A stretch of DNA of 64,000 nucleotides from Rhodococcus rhodnii (GTDB taxonomy: Bacteria > Actinomycetota > Actinomycetes > Mycobacteriales > Pseudonocardiaceae): NCBI GenBank assembly GCA_000720375.1, contig JOAA01000027.1, forward strand, positions 1 through 64,000, read 5' to 3'. A model generated the notes under the pieces. The model saw only the letters and a list, made by a program, of their open reading frames with translations. It was not told the origin of the DNA and did no database searches. A program made the position numbers and the translations under genes. Positions 1-7,949 of this stretch are shown in pieces; the stretch's first letter is position 1; each line of letters starts with the position of its first letter.

Positions 1-99
1 AACACCCACCCACGGCCGTTCCTGTGGACCAAGACCGCCGAAGAGATCCTGGAATCACTCGCCCGATTTTGCAGGCGAATTTCCGGCGCAGGACACTAG
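1..99 (+). mobile_element. C-terminal end of an IS630-family transposase (partial, runs off left edge)
   Basis: Reading from base 1, an open frame ends with TAG at 97-99 and encodes 32 residues. It contains PFLWTKTAEEILESLARFC and ends RRISGAGH, which is how I know many actinobacterial IS630-type (DDE) transposases to end. Only the tail is in the window, so whether the element is intact cannot be judged. No inverted repeat could be confirmed downstream. The tail suggests the accessory region begins at an insertion-sequence boundary. Confidence 0.75.
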
Positions 100-157
100 C
101 CTTATTTCGGGCTCGCTTTGGACGAGCACGAGGTGGGGACTGAACCAGGGGGCTCAT

Positions 158-1141
158 ATGATCACCAGACGGGTAATGACGGGCGCGCTTGTCGTCGCGG
201 TCGCTATCAGTACCGCAATGCCTGCTGCGGCCGTACCGACGGTCACGGACTTGGGTGTGTTGCCGGGAATGCTCAACTCTGCGGCATTGGACATCAATGT
301 GGCGGGCACGGTCGTTGGTTTCAGCGATAACCGCGCCGTACGGTGGAGTGCCGACGGGCGGATAACCGACTTGGGCTCCTTGCCCGGTGATCAGGACAGC
401 TCCGCAGCCGGGATCAACAGGTACGGCGTAATCGTAGGCACCTCAGCTCGCAAAGCTGTTCGGTGGAACACCGACGGCACAATCACCACTCTCAATCCCC
501 CTGGCGACTACTCAGAAGCTTCGGCTGTGGCCATCACAGACTCTGGAGTAGTGGCTGGCAGCTCTTGGGACTTCCCCACTGGAAAAACTCGTGCGCTGCT
601 GTGGGAGGCCGACGGAGTTGTGCGGGAACTCGAGCCATTGCCTGGGGACAACTCGGCTACTATCCAAGATATCAATGGCGACTCCATCGCCGTGGGGTAT
701 TCGACGAATGGTTTCTCGGTCCGCGCGGTGCGTTGGCAGCCAGACGGAACAGCCACACAACTGGCGACTCTGCCAGGCGGCGGTCACACCAGGGCCAATG
801 GGATCAACCAAATAGGTATGATCACCGGAACGGTTCAGCAAGGCTCCGTCTCGTACGCAGTACGTTGGGAGCGCAATGGCAGCATCACCAAACTCGATGC
901 ACTTCCCGGCGGGCAAAGTGCCGAGGGCACTGAAATCAATGACACAGGCATGATCGTCGGTTGGTCCTTGGACGCAGGCGGCGAGTCCCGGCCGGTTCGG
1001 TGGGCTGCGGACGGCTCGGTTACCGATCTTGGCGTGCTGCGCGGACACGTTTGGGGTTATGCGGAGGCGGTCAGCAACAACGGCATGGCTGTCGGACGAT
1101 CCATCGGGACCAACGTTCGTGGAGTGCGCTGGTCCAGGTAG
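158..1141 (+). CDS. Secreted HAF-repeat (beta-propeller-like) protein
   Basis: The protein has 327 aa. It starts at ATG with a GGGGG-type ribosome site just upstream. Residues 1-26 form a Sec signal peptide (arginines, a hydrophobic stretch, then AMPAAA). The rest is about six repeats of roughly 45-50 residues built around VRW..DG.ITDLG.LPG and G.NN.G..VG, the 'HAF' extracellular repeat probably folding as a beta-propeller. No catalytic residues are visible. It is probably exported and may bind or scaffold something outside the cell. It stands alone between the transposase tail and the protease gene. The family assignment is by repeat pattern; the function is unknown. Confidence 0.8.
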   Translation: MITRRVMTGALVVAVAISTAMPAAAVPTVTDLGVLPGMLNSAALDINVAGTVVGFSDNRAVRWSADGRITDLGSLPGDQDSSAAGINRYGVIVGTSARKAVRWNTDGTITTLNPPGDYSEASAVAITDSGVVAGSSWDFPTGKTRALLWEADGVVRELEPLPGDNSATIQDINGDSIAVGYSTNGFSVRAVRWQPDGTATQLATLPGGGHTRANGINQIGMITGTVQQGSVSYAVRWERNGSITKLDALPGGQSAEGTEINDTGMIVGWSLDAGGESRPVRWAADGSVTDLGVLRGHVWGYAEAVSNNGMAVGRSIGTNVRGVRWSR

Positions 1142-1428
1142 CCACCGCCACGGATCACGGCGTACGCAGTCAGCCCTGGGAAACGCAGACGGCGTAGGCA
1201 ACCATGTGCTCTGGCCGCCCGACACCGCCCAGCCGGAAAGATCGTCTGCCGGTTTGCTGTAGTACTGCAGGTCCACAACAACGTTGCACGCAATATGGAT
1301 CGGTGGCCTGGGAGGGGTCCCTTGGCATCTCGGCGAGGTTGACCTTGACGGTGGGCCGCTCCACGTACCACAGTGTCTTACGAGAGCGCTCTCATCCTCT
1401 CGACCCTGCTGAGAAACGAGAGCACCAT
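1142..1428. other. Intergenic region, no gene recognised
   Basis: These 287 bases separate the HAF-repeat gene from the protease gene. Open frames exist on both strands but have no recognisable protein, no convincing ribosome site and no conserved motif. The only structured element I see is the palindrome just before the protease start, listed separately. Confidence 0.6.
1382..1393. promoter_or_regulatory. Perfect palindrome GAGAGCGCTCTC, possible LacI-family operator
   Basis: A 12-base perfect palindrome lies 35 bases before the protease ATG. It resembles the GGGAGCGCTCCC-type operators of LacI-family sugar regulators (for example CebR) in actinobacteria. Direct repression of the protease gene is an inference; no LacI gene is in this window. 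Confidence 0.4.
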
Positions 1429-2559
1429 ATGAACAGATCCACAAAGCTGTGCGCGTCCTTCGCGGGCGCGCTCCTTGTGCTGGGCACTGTCCTCGTGGGC
1501 GGTGCCACTGCCTCTGCTGCGGCTCCGGCACCACAAGAAGACACGTTTGTCTCCGCCATGCAGCGCGACCTCGGGCTTACCGCCGACCAGGTTCGGACTC
1601 GGCTGAGCCAGGAGGCCACCGCCATGGCCGTCGACCCCGTCGCCAAAGCCGCGGCGGGAACTGCATTCGGCGGATCCTGGTTCGACGCGAAAACCGGGCG
1701 ACTCACCGTCGGTGTGTCTACTTCGGACAAGAAGGTGCATGACGCGGTCCGGGCCACCGGCGCGGACAGCGTCCAAGTCCAACAATCACTCGCTGGCCTC
1801 GACGCGGCCAAGGCCAAGCTCGACACGATCAAAGCACCGGCTGACGTCGCCGCCTGGCGAGTCGACCCACGGCGCGGCGGGCTTGTAGTCACTGTACGGA
1901 AGGGCGGCGACACCGGGGACTTTTTGGCTGCGGCCCGCAAGCTCGGGCCCGTGATCGTCGAGGAGATCACCGCGACGCCGACGACGTTCGCGGCTGGGAC
2001 CGTCGGCGGCGACCCGTACTACATCAACGGCAACACGCGCTGTTCGATCGGATTCTCGGTACACGGCGGGTTCGTCAGCGCGGGCCATTGCGGTGGCGTG
2101 AACAGCTCTGTTGTCGGCTGGGACGGATCATGGATGGGTACCTTCGCGGGCTCGTCATTCCCGGGCAATGACTACGCGTTCATTCGCATCGGCGGTGGCT
2201 GGTGGACCGCGCCAGTCGTGCTCGGCTGGGGCGCCGTCCCTGACCGCCTGGTGCGCGGTTCGGCTGAGGCACCGGTCGGTTCGTCGATCTGCCGGTCCGG
2301 ATCGACGACACGCTGGCACTGCGGCACGGTCCTCGCGAAGAACGAGACTGTCAACTACCAGCAAGGCGCCGTGCACCAGATGACCAAAACCAATGTTTGC
2401 GCCCAGCCCGGCGATTCCGGTGGCTCGTTCATCACCGGCGAGCAGGCCCAAGGCGTCACCTCCGGCGGATGGGGCAACTGCTCCACCGGCGGCGAGACCT
2501 GGTTCCAGCCGGTCAACGAGATCCTCGGCGTCTACGGCCTTTCTCTGGTCACCGCCTGA
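1429..2559 (+). CDS. Secreted S1-family serine protease with alpha-lytic-type prodomain (streptogrisin-like)
   Basis: The start is taken at ATG 1429 because it gives a normal signal peptide (residues 1-31, ending TASAA) and follows GAG-rich bases; the open frame extends 75 codons further upstream without plausible protein. The 376-aa precursor has a pro-region of about 160 residues, including an alpha-lytic-protease prodomain-like segment, and a mature chymotrypsin-fold domain from about residue 190. The catalytic triad is visible as His220 (SAGHC), Asp248 (NDYAF) and Ser330 (GDSGGS), with paired cysteines as in streptogrisins. It should be exported, self-process and degrade extracellular protein. 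A stem-loop follows the stop codon. Confidence 0.93.
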   Translation: MNRSTKLCASFAGALLVLGTVLVGGATASAAAPAPQEDTFVSAMQRDLGLTADQVRTRLSQEATAMAVDPVAKAAAGTAFGGSWFDAKTGRLTVGVSTSDKKVHDAVRATGADSVQVQQSLAGLDAAKAKLDTIKAPADVAAWRVDPRRGGLVVTVRKGGDTGDFLAAARKLGPVIVEEITATPTTFAAGTVGGDPYYINGNTRCSIGFSVHGGFVSAGHCGGVNSSVVGWDGSWMGTFAGSSFPGNDYAFIRIGGGWWTAPVVLGWGAVPDRLVRGSAEAPVGSSICRSGSTTRWHCGTVLAKNETVNYQQGAVHQMTKTNVCAQPGDSGGSFITGEQAQGVTSGGWGNCSTGGETWFQPVNEILGVYGLSLVTA

Positions 2560-2568
2560 TCAAGGGAA

Positions 2569-2593
2569 TCGTCACCAAGCGCCGCGGTGACGA
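2569..2593 (+). terminator. Stem-loop after the protease gene
   Basis: TCGTCACC (2569-2576) pairs with GGTGACGA (2586-2593) across a 9-base loop, 9 bases after the protease stop. The stem is short (8 bp) and there is no U-run, so it is a weak candidate for a factor-independent terminator. Confidence 0.35.
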
Positions 2594-2803
2594 CTCCCGC
2601 CCCAGCCACCAGGGTCGCAGTCTGCCGACTGGGATCCTGGTGGCTACCAACCGCAGTGCGCCGGGCCGAACGCGGTTTCTCGACCGCGAGGCGTTATGAG
2701 CGCGTTACGGCTGGAGAGTTCGCGTTACAGCGGGGATTTACATGAGGGTCGGCGCGTCGACAGGCTGACGGCCCAAGTCGGTTCTCGCAGAGGGGGCGTT
2801 CTG

Positions 2804-3400
2804 ATGGGTGAAGTGGCGCAGTCCGCGGACTGGGACGTGCACATGGTGACGCGGGAGGTCGATCGCCTCCTGGACAAGGTGAAAGATCCGCGCCATCGCG
2901 CGATTCTGGCGAACTATCGTCGTCATGTCCTGCTGGAGCTGGCGGGGCGGTGGCCGGAGATCCTGCAGCCGGACATGACCGTGTCACACCCGGTCTACCG
3001 GATCTCCATCGGCGGGCAGATGGCCGTGTACGACGGGGCCGACGAGGTCGCCGGCTTCTACCGTGCCCTGGCTGAGGCGGGGCTAGCGGTATCCACTCCG
3101 GTCGAGGAGAAGATCGCGGTCGCGGACTGGGGCCTGGCTTTCGAGACTCGCTCCTGTCAGGTCGTTCCCAGTCATGCCCTTGTGGCACACGGCTTCCAGG
3201 TTGACAATCCGGACGCGGTGTACCGCTTCTCGCTGGTGTCCGCGGGAATCTGGGCCTATGACCAGAACGCGAAACTGCTCAGCGAACACATTTACACCGA
3301 CACTGGCTCACTACAGATCGAGCAGGCCGACCCCGCGGACATCGTGACGCCTGAGCGCGCCGCGCAGTTGGTCACACCGTTGCTGGAGGACTCCTCATGA
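2804..3400 (+). CDS. SnoaL-like (NTF2-fold) protein
   Basis: The start is chosen at ATG 2804 because AGGGGG lies about 8 bases upstream; the frame is open for 36 more codons. The 198-aa product looks like a member of the SnoaL/NTF2-like superfamily: an N-terminal helix pair (REVDRLLDKVKDPRHRAIL), then a mixed alpha/beta cone with PVYRISIGGQMAVYDGADEVAGFYRAL (positions about 65-95). Family members act as cyclases, isomerases or hydrolases of small hydrophobic substrates, or have no enzymatic role. No diagnostic catalytic residue can be assigned. The stop overlaps the ATG of a very short following frame (ATGA-like arrangement at 3397-3400), which suggests it once headed an operon. Confidence 0.65.
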   Translation: MGEVAQSADWDVHMVTREVDRLLDKVKDPRHRAILANYRRHVLLELAGRWPEILQPDMTVSHPVYRISIGGQMAVYDGADEVAGFYRALAEAGLAVSTPVEEKIAVADWGLAFETRSCQVVPSHALVAHGFQVDNPDAVYRFSLVSAGIWAYDQNAKLLSEHIYTDTGSLQIEQADPADIVTPERAAQLVTPLLEDSS

Positions 3401-3459
3401 GCGAGGTCACCTACCACCGTGGCTGGATGAACGGTGGCCAACCGGGACCCTGTTTGTGA
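3397..3459 (+). pseudogene. Very short ORF coupled to the SnoaL-like gene, possibly a truncated gene
   Basis: ATG at 3397 overlaps the upstream TGA in the usual translationally coupled manner, but the frame (starting MSEVTYHRGWMNGG) stops after 20 codons at 3457-3459. Such coupling normally introduces a full-length gene. The remainder may have been lost when the adjacent toxin-like gene was acquired. It could equally be chance. Confidence 0.25.
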
Positions 3460-3468
3460 TGCGCCCGT

Positions 3469-5631
3469 ATGCCTGCCCGATCGGGCGCCACCGCTGCGAG
3501 TCGTTGTGACACATTCTGTAAGGTGACCGGACGGCACCTCGGCGCGCATGATTCCGGGACGGCAGCCGCCGTGCCGATCGCGCAGGCTGCCGACGTGTCC
3601 ATGCCCGCGGTGACCCCGAATGTCCTGACACCTCAAGCTTTGCTTGGCTTGCAGAGTGTGGCAGGCAATCGGGCCACGGCGATGTACGTCCAGCGAAGCG
3701 GTGACGATGGGGGCGGCGGTACTGGGACAGCCGTGGCGAGCGGCGCCCGCGCGGAAGTCGACGCCGCGCTGCGCAGCCGGGATCCGGGTGATGTCAAGGA
3801 CATCAGTGATGTCGGTGTCGCGACCACGAGCGAACGCCTCGATCTGATCCGGATCCTGCTCGATCAGGGGTGGGTCGGGCCGCGCGACGAGTACATGATC
3901 GAGCGGATCTGGGACAGCTTCGGTGGTTCCCTGGGCGCTGTCATGGCAGCGAACCGTCAACTGTGGGACGCGAGCATAGATCGCGGCGCCGAACTGGAGG
4001 ACCTACCGGCGGTGCGAGCGCTGCGCAGCCGGTTCACCGCCGACGTCATCGCGTTGGCGACTGAATACCTGCGCGGCAACCGCGCGTACGTCATGCAGGA
4101 GATGGCCGGCCTCGGCATTTCGCCCGACCCGAACCAAGCCAACGCGCCACTCACCCAGGACCAGAGCGCGCAGATGGCCGACATGCAGGCCGCAGCGAAC
4201 ATCGTCGCACAGTTGCAACAGGGCCGGGAGGACCTCCGCCGGGTTCCGGTCGGGCACGAGCACGACGCCGCGGCAATGCCTCCAGCGGGGCCCTCCGGGC
4301 CTGTGCCGTCGATGATGTACACGCGTACCGCGTCCTTCGATCCGTTGCAGCGACCGCAGTTTCCGCCCAACGCGGGCGAGCCGAACATGAAGACCTGGGA
4401 CGAGGTGAAGGCGGCCGACGACCGGGCGGTTGCGATCATCAGCGCGCTGACCGACCACTACCCGGCGCTGTACGCGATCTCCCGGGAGGGGCAGAGCGCG
4501 GTCAGCGGGCAGTTCGCCGACGCGGCCAGCCCGGGTGCGGCACGCGAGCAGCTCGCCGTCGCGCTGCGACGGCTGATCCACGACATCGAGGGCACGCAGA
4601 CCCGGCTCAACGAAGCGGGCGGTGATCTCGCCCTGGAGATGCTTCCGTTGCACCAACAGCTTTTCGCAAGCCGGCCAGGCGCGTCGGGCACGAACTGGGG
4701 CGAGCCGCTGGCGCGCTGGGCCGGTGAGTACGAGCGGCGCGACCACGAGAACACTCAGTTCTGGATCCGGCTCGGGCTCGAAAGCCTTGCTGCGGCGGCG
4801 TTCCTGGTGTCAATGTTCGCCAGCGGCGGGCTCGCGCTGGCGATCATGGCCGGCGGGCTGGCAGCGACCGGAGTCCAGGCCGCGATGAGCGCGGCGAAGT
4901 ACGACGAGCTGTCCCAGGCGGCCCGCACGGCGGTGCGGTCCGGTACGGAGCTGGTCACGCCGGGCCAGGTCTCGGCTGCCCGGATGCGGGCTCAGGCCGA
5001 CGAGGTGTCGCTGATCATGGCGGCGATCATGGTCGCGGTGGGGACGGTCGCTGCCGGCGCGTCGGCGCTGCGCGCCCTGCGCGGACGTCCGCCGTCGCTG
5101 CGGGTACTGATCGGCGAGGAGCTGTACGCCGAGTACGAGTCCGTGATCAACGTGCTCAAGGAGCAGCACCCGGAGCTGCGCGGCATCCCGACCGAGGACC
5201 TGATCGCGATCCGCGGATACACCAACAACGACTGGGCGCAGCTCAACATGGCGCTGCGCACCGGCGACGCCGTGGAGCTGGCCCGGCTGCAGGAATACCT
5301 CACCCGGGCTACCAGTGGGTTGCGGCAACTGCCGTCCTACCAGGGTACCGTGACCCGCCACGTCCACTTCTCCGTCGACATGCGGGCGGTGTACCAGGAA
5401 GGCGCCATCGTCACCGAGCAGGCGTTCACGTCCACGATGGCACGAGGCGGCGTGGCCGCGCAGCGCGAGGGCAACACCCTGATGATCATCGAATCGTTGA
5501 GCGGCAAGAACATCTCGCTGATCTCCCGCGTCGCCGGCGAGAACGAGGTCCTGTTCATGCCCGGCACCCGCTTCCGTGTCACCGCCGTCGAGCACGGTGG
5601 CGTCGTGATCAGGATGACAGAGGTGCCGTGA
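3469..5631 (+). CDS. Putative ADP-ribosyltransferase toxin with contractile-injection (eCIS) cargo-type N-terminus
   Basis: 720 aa with three visible parts. (1) Residues 53-76 contain LTPQALLGLQSVAGNRATAM followed by YVQR, the 'LxxLQxxxGNxAVxxxxQR' motif found near the N-terminus of many proteins linked to extracellular contractile injection systems. (2) A helical middle with a hydrophobic stretch at about 448-480 (AAAFLVSMFASGGLALAIMA), possibly membrane-inserting. (3) Residues 622-718 look like an arginine-type ADP-ribosyltransferase: Arg630 (GTVTRHVHF), an STS-like FTST at 653-656 and the ExE signature Glu691-Asn-Glu693 followed by VLF.PGTRF.V. The family transfers ADP-ribose from NAD+ to target proteins. 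No injection-apparatus genes or immunity gene are in the window. The start is uncertain: GTG 3523 or ATG 3601 are possible and would keep the motif. Confidence 0.72.
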   Translation: MPARSGATAASRCDTFCKVTGRHLGAHDSGTAAAVPIAQAADVSMPAVTPNVLTPQALLGLQSVAGNRATAMYVQRSGDDGGGGTGTAVASGARAEVDAALRSRDPGDVKDISDVGVATTSERLDLIRILLDQGWVGPRDEYMIERIWDSFGGSLGAVMAANRQLWDASIDRGAELEDLPAVRALRSRFTADVIALATEYLRGNRAYVMQEMAGLGISPDPNQANAPLTQDQSAQMADMQAAANIVAQLQQGREDLRRVPVGHEHDAAAMPPAGPSGPVPSMMYTRTASFDPLQRPQFPPNAGEPNMKTWDEVKAADDRAVAIISALTDHYPALYAISREGQSAVSGQFADAASPGAAREQLAVALRRLIHDIEGTQTRLNEAGGDLALEMLPLHQQLFASRPGASGTNWGEPLARWAGEYERRDHENTQFWIRLGLESLAAAAFLVSMFASGGLALAIMAGGLAATGVQAAMSAAKYDELSQAARTAVRSGTELVTPGQVSAARMRAQADEVSLIMAAIMVAVGTVAAGASALRALRGRPPSLRVLIGEELYAEYESVINVLKEQHPELRGIPTEDLIAIRGYTNNDWAQLNMALRTGDAVELARLQEYLTRATSGLRQLPSYQGTVTRHVHFSVDMRAVYQEGAIVTEQAFTSTMARGGVAAQREGNTLMIIESLSGKNISLISRVAGENEVLFMPGTRFRVTAVEHGGVVIRMTEVP

Positions 5632-5663
5632 TCAATGGCCGCATCGCGTCCCGAAGTGTGTTC

Positions 5664-7949
5664 TCAAGGGCGGTAGGTGCGCAGATAGTCGAACCGAGCT
5701 TCGGCGCCGACTCGGTTCATGGATACCAGGCCGATCTTGAGGGTGCCGCGCTCGGGCAGCGTCCAGACGCTGTTGGCCACCCAGTGTGTGCCGTCGCGGC
5801 TGGTGAACGCGCGGACCTCGGCCTGGCGATCGGCTGTGTCGGCGTGATACGAGAGCCGCAACCACATTGTCGTCGCGGTTGGGCCGCCGAACATGGGGGC
5901 GTTCGCGACCGGGGTTGGTGGTGTGGTCGTGGGCCGTTCGCCTTCTTTGGTGAACTCACTGACATGCACGAGCGCGCCGCCGCCGTTGTTCAACGGCAGC
6001 ACGGAGTGGACGAGCTTGAAGTATCGGTCGTCGTTCTCGTACAAGAGGATTCCGGCCTGTTGCGCGGCTGATCCGGGGGCGAATCGGATCTGTGTCTCGA
6101 TGGTGTAGTCGCCTAGTGGAGCGTCACGGAGCAATACGGACGCGGTGTTGCTACCGAGGTACAGTTCGGCATTCTGCGTGGGCCAGGACAGGGTTCCGTC
6201 GACCATCGTGGTGCCGGTGGCCGGGCCGCGCACCCAACGCCAGGGTGAGCCCGGTGTGGTTCCGGGTACTGATGTGCCGTTGAACTCGTCGGTGTACTGC
6301 GGAAGGAGCTCGCCTGCCGACGGTTGTGGCAGGCGTGTGGTCACGGGTTGGTAGAGCGGCGCCGCGCTGAGGTTGTCGGCGTCCACTTTGCCACCTTGGG
6401 CGGCCACACCAACAGAACCCAATCGCCCGGCGGGCAACTCGATCTCCTGTGTGGCAATGGAATCACGCAGCCGATCGGCGCTCACCTCGACAACCATCCG
6501 ACCGCCACGTACCTCGGCGGCGACGTTGTGCCAGTCCTCGAACCGGAAGCCGGCGGGCAGCGCAGTCGAAGTCTCGCTTCGGGTCCGGCCGTCGATCACA
6601 GCCCTGCTGATGAGTGCGTTGCGAGAGCGATCAAGCCAAATGACAACGTGGTTACGGCGGTCGACGAAGTTCACCAGCAGCCCGACCGCTCCAGAAGCCG
6701 CCCGGAGATCTGCTTCGGCACGGACATCGGCAGGTGCCTTGGTGGCAGTGGCCAGGTAAGCGGGCTCTGAACCGCTGCCCTCGTGGGAAAGATGGCCTTG
6801 CGCGGCGGACCAGCCGGTCCGTGCGACGCCGTCCGCGCGCATGCCGGAGAGCGACCTGTCGTTGAACGTGCTGCCGGCGACCGGTGTGGTGACAGGCGCG
6901 GGCTGGGCTCCTTCCGATGGGCCCGCGCCGGCACGCAGCACCGGCCACCCGTCGATCCAATCCAGCCGATCGATCAACATGGGCCGCCTGGTCAGCTTCA
7001 GCGTGCCGCCGGACGCGGGCGCCAAGTCCGGGTTTTCCGCGGGAATGCCGTGGTAGACCAGCCAGTCCTGGCCCGAGAGGTCGGTCTGCAGTCCATTGTG
7101 GCCAGGACCGATCCATCGGTTGCCGGTGGCGCCCGCGACGATCCCGCCCTTGCTGGTCAACGCCATCAGGTCGACGCCCTCGTCATCAGTGAACGGCCCC
7201 AACGGATTCGTCGCACGACCAGCCTTCACCTGGTAGCCGCTGAACGCGCCGTCACAGCAGCCCGCGTCGGAGTAGAAGAGATAGTAGAAGCCGTTGCGTT
7301 TGACGACGAACGCACCTTCCATCCGACGACCTCGGGCGACTTGGGTGACCGGGCCCTCGATACGGGTTGCGCCGGCATTCATCCGTGCGACACAGATCGT
7401 GTCGTAGCTGCCCCAGTACAGGTAATGGGCGCCGCCCGTGTCAGTGAACAGCGCCTGGTCGATGTTGCCTGTCGGACATCCGCTCGGAGTCGGCAGTACG
7501 GCGCCCGCATCGGACCACGGCCCAGTGGGCGTCGGCGACGTCGCCAGTCCGACGGTGTTGCGGCCGGGGACCGAGTAGTACAGGTGGTATCGGTTGCCCA
7601 CGTAGCGAATATCCGGTGCCCATAGGCGGGAACCGTTGTGCCAGGCGGGTTGTGTCTGCGGGGTGAATACCACACCGGCGTACTGCCAGTTCACCAGGTC
7701 GGCGGAGCGCAGGATGGGCAGCATCCGCTCGCCGTCCTCGCCTTCGGACTGGAACACCGGGTTCTGTGTGCCGTAGGCGTACCAGAGTCCGTCCTTGCCG
7801 CGGATCGTCACCAGGTCGGGAAACGTGTCGACCACGCCCTTGGTCACCGGATTGGCGTACGTGACGGCCGCTGCCGCGACCGGTGCCGCACTAATCAGTC
7901 CACAAAGGAACAATCCAGTGCTGGAAAGCGCTAACCATCGGCGGGCCAT
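5664..7949 (-). CDS. Secreted GH43-family glycosidase with C-terminal lectin-like/DUF1349-type domain
   Basis: 761 aa with a signal peptide (residues 1-28, ending APVAAAA). Residues about 30-350 form a five-bladed GH43 domain: the base region around FPDLV, the pKa-modulating Asp in WAPDIRYVG, and the acid Glu in RMEGAFVV. Family members are arabinosidases, arabinanases, xylosidases or galactosidases. Residues about 370-545 look like a family-43-associated beta-sandwich and 555-760 like a DUF1349/concanavalin-like domain, suggesting polysaccharide binding. It is the last gene of the ROK-ABC-sulfatase operon: its ATG overlaps the sulfatase stop by 19 bases. The context suggests it releases sugars from a possibly sulfated or arabinose-containing glycan outside the cell. 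The exact substrate cannot be read from sequence. Confidence 0.85.
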   Translation of the reverse strand: MARRWLALSSTGLFLCGLISAAPVAAAAVTYANPVTKGVVDTFPDLVTIRGKDGLWYAYGTQNPVFQSEGEDGERMLPILRSADLVNWQYAGVVFTPQTQPAWHNGSRLWAPDIRYVGNRYHLYYSVPGRNTVGLATSPTPTGPWSDAGAVLPTPSGCPTGNIDQALFTDTGGAHYLYWGSYDTICVARMNAGATRIEGPVTQVARGRRMEGAFVVKRNGFYYLFYSDAGCCDGAFSGYQVKAGRATNPLGPFTDDEGVDLMALTSKGGIVAGATGNRWIGPGHNGLQTDLSGQDWLVYHGIPAENPDLAPASGGTLKLTRRPMLIDRLDWIDGWPVLRAGAGPSEGAQPAPVTTPVAGSTFNDRSLSGMRADGVARTGWSAAQGHLSHEGSGSEPAYLATATKAPADVRAEADLRAASGAVGLLVNFVDRRNHVVIWLDRSRNALISRAVIDGRTRSETSTALPAGFRFEDWHNVAAEVRGGRMVVEVSADRLRDSIATQEIELPAGRLGSVGVAAQGGKVDADNLSAAPLYQPVTTRLPQPSAGELLPQYTDEFNGTSVPGTTPGSPWRWVRGPATGTTMVDGTLSWPTQNAELYLGSNTASVLLRDAPLGDYTIETQIRFAPGSAAQQAGILLYENDDRYFKLVHSVLPLNNGGGALVHVSEFTKEGERPTTTPPTPVANAPMFGGPTATTMWLRLSYHADTADRQAEVRAFTSRDGTHWVANSVWTLPERGTLKIGLVSMNRVGAEARFDYLRTYRP

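Noticed and set aside
512..1534. 340-codon minus-strand open frame across the HAF-repeat gene and intergenic region
   Set aside because: It overlaps two well-supported plus-strand genes and shows no recognisable protein pattern.
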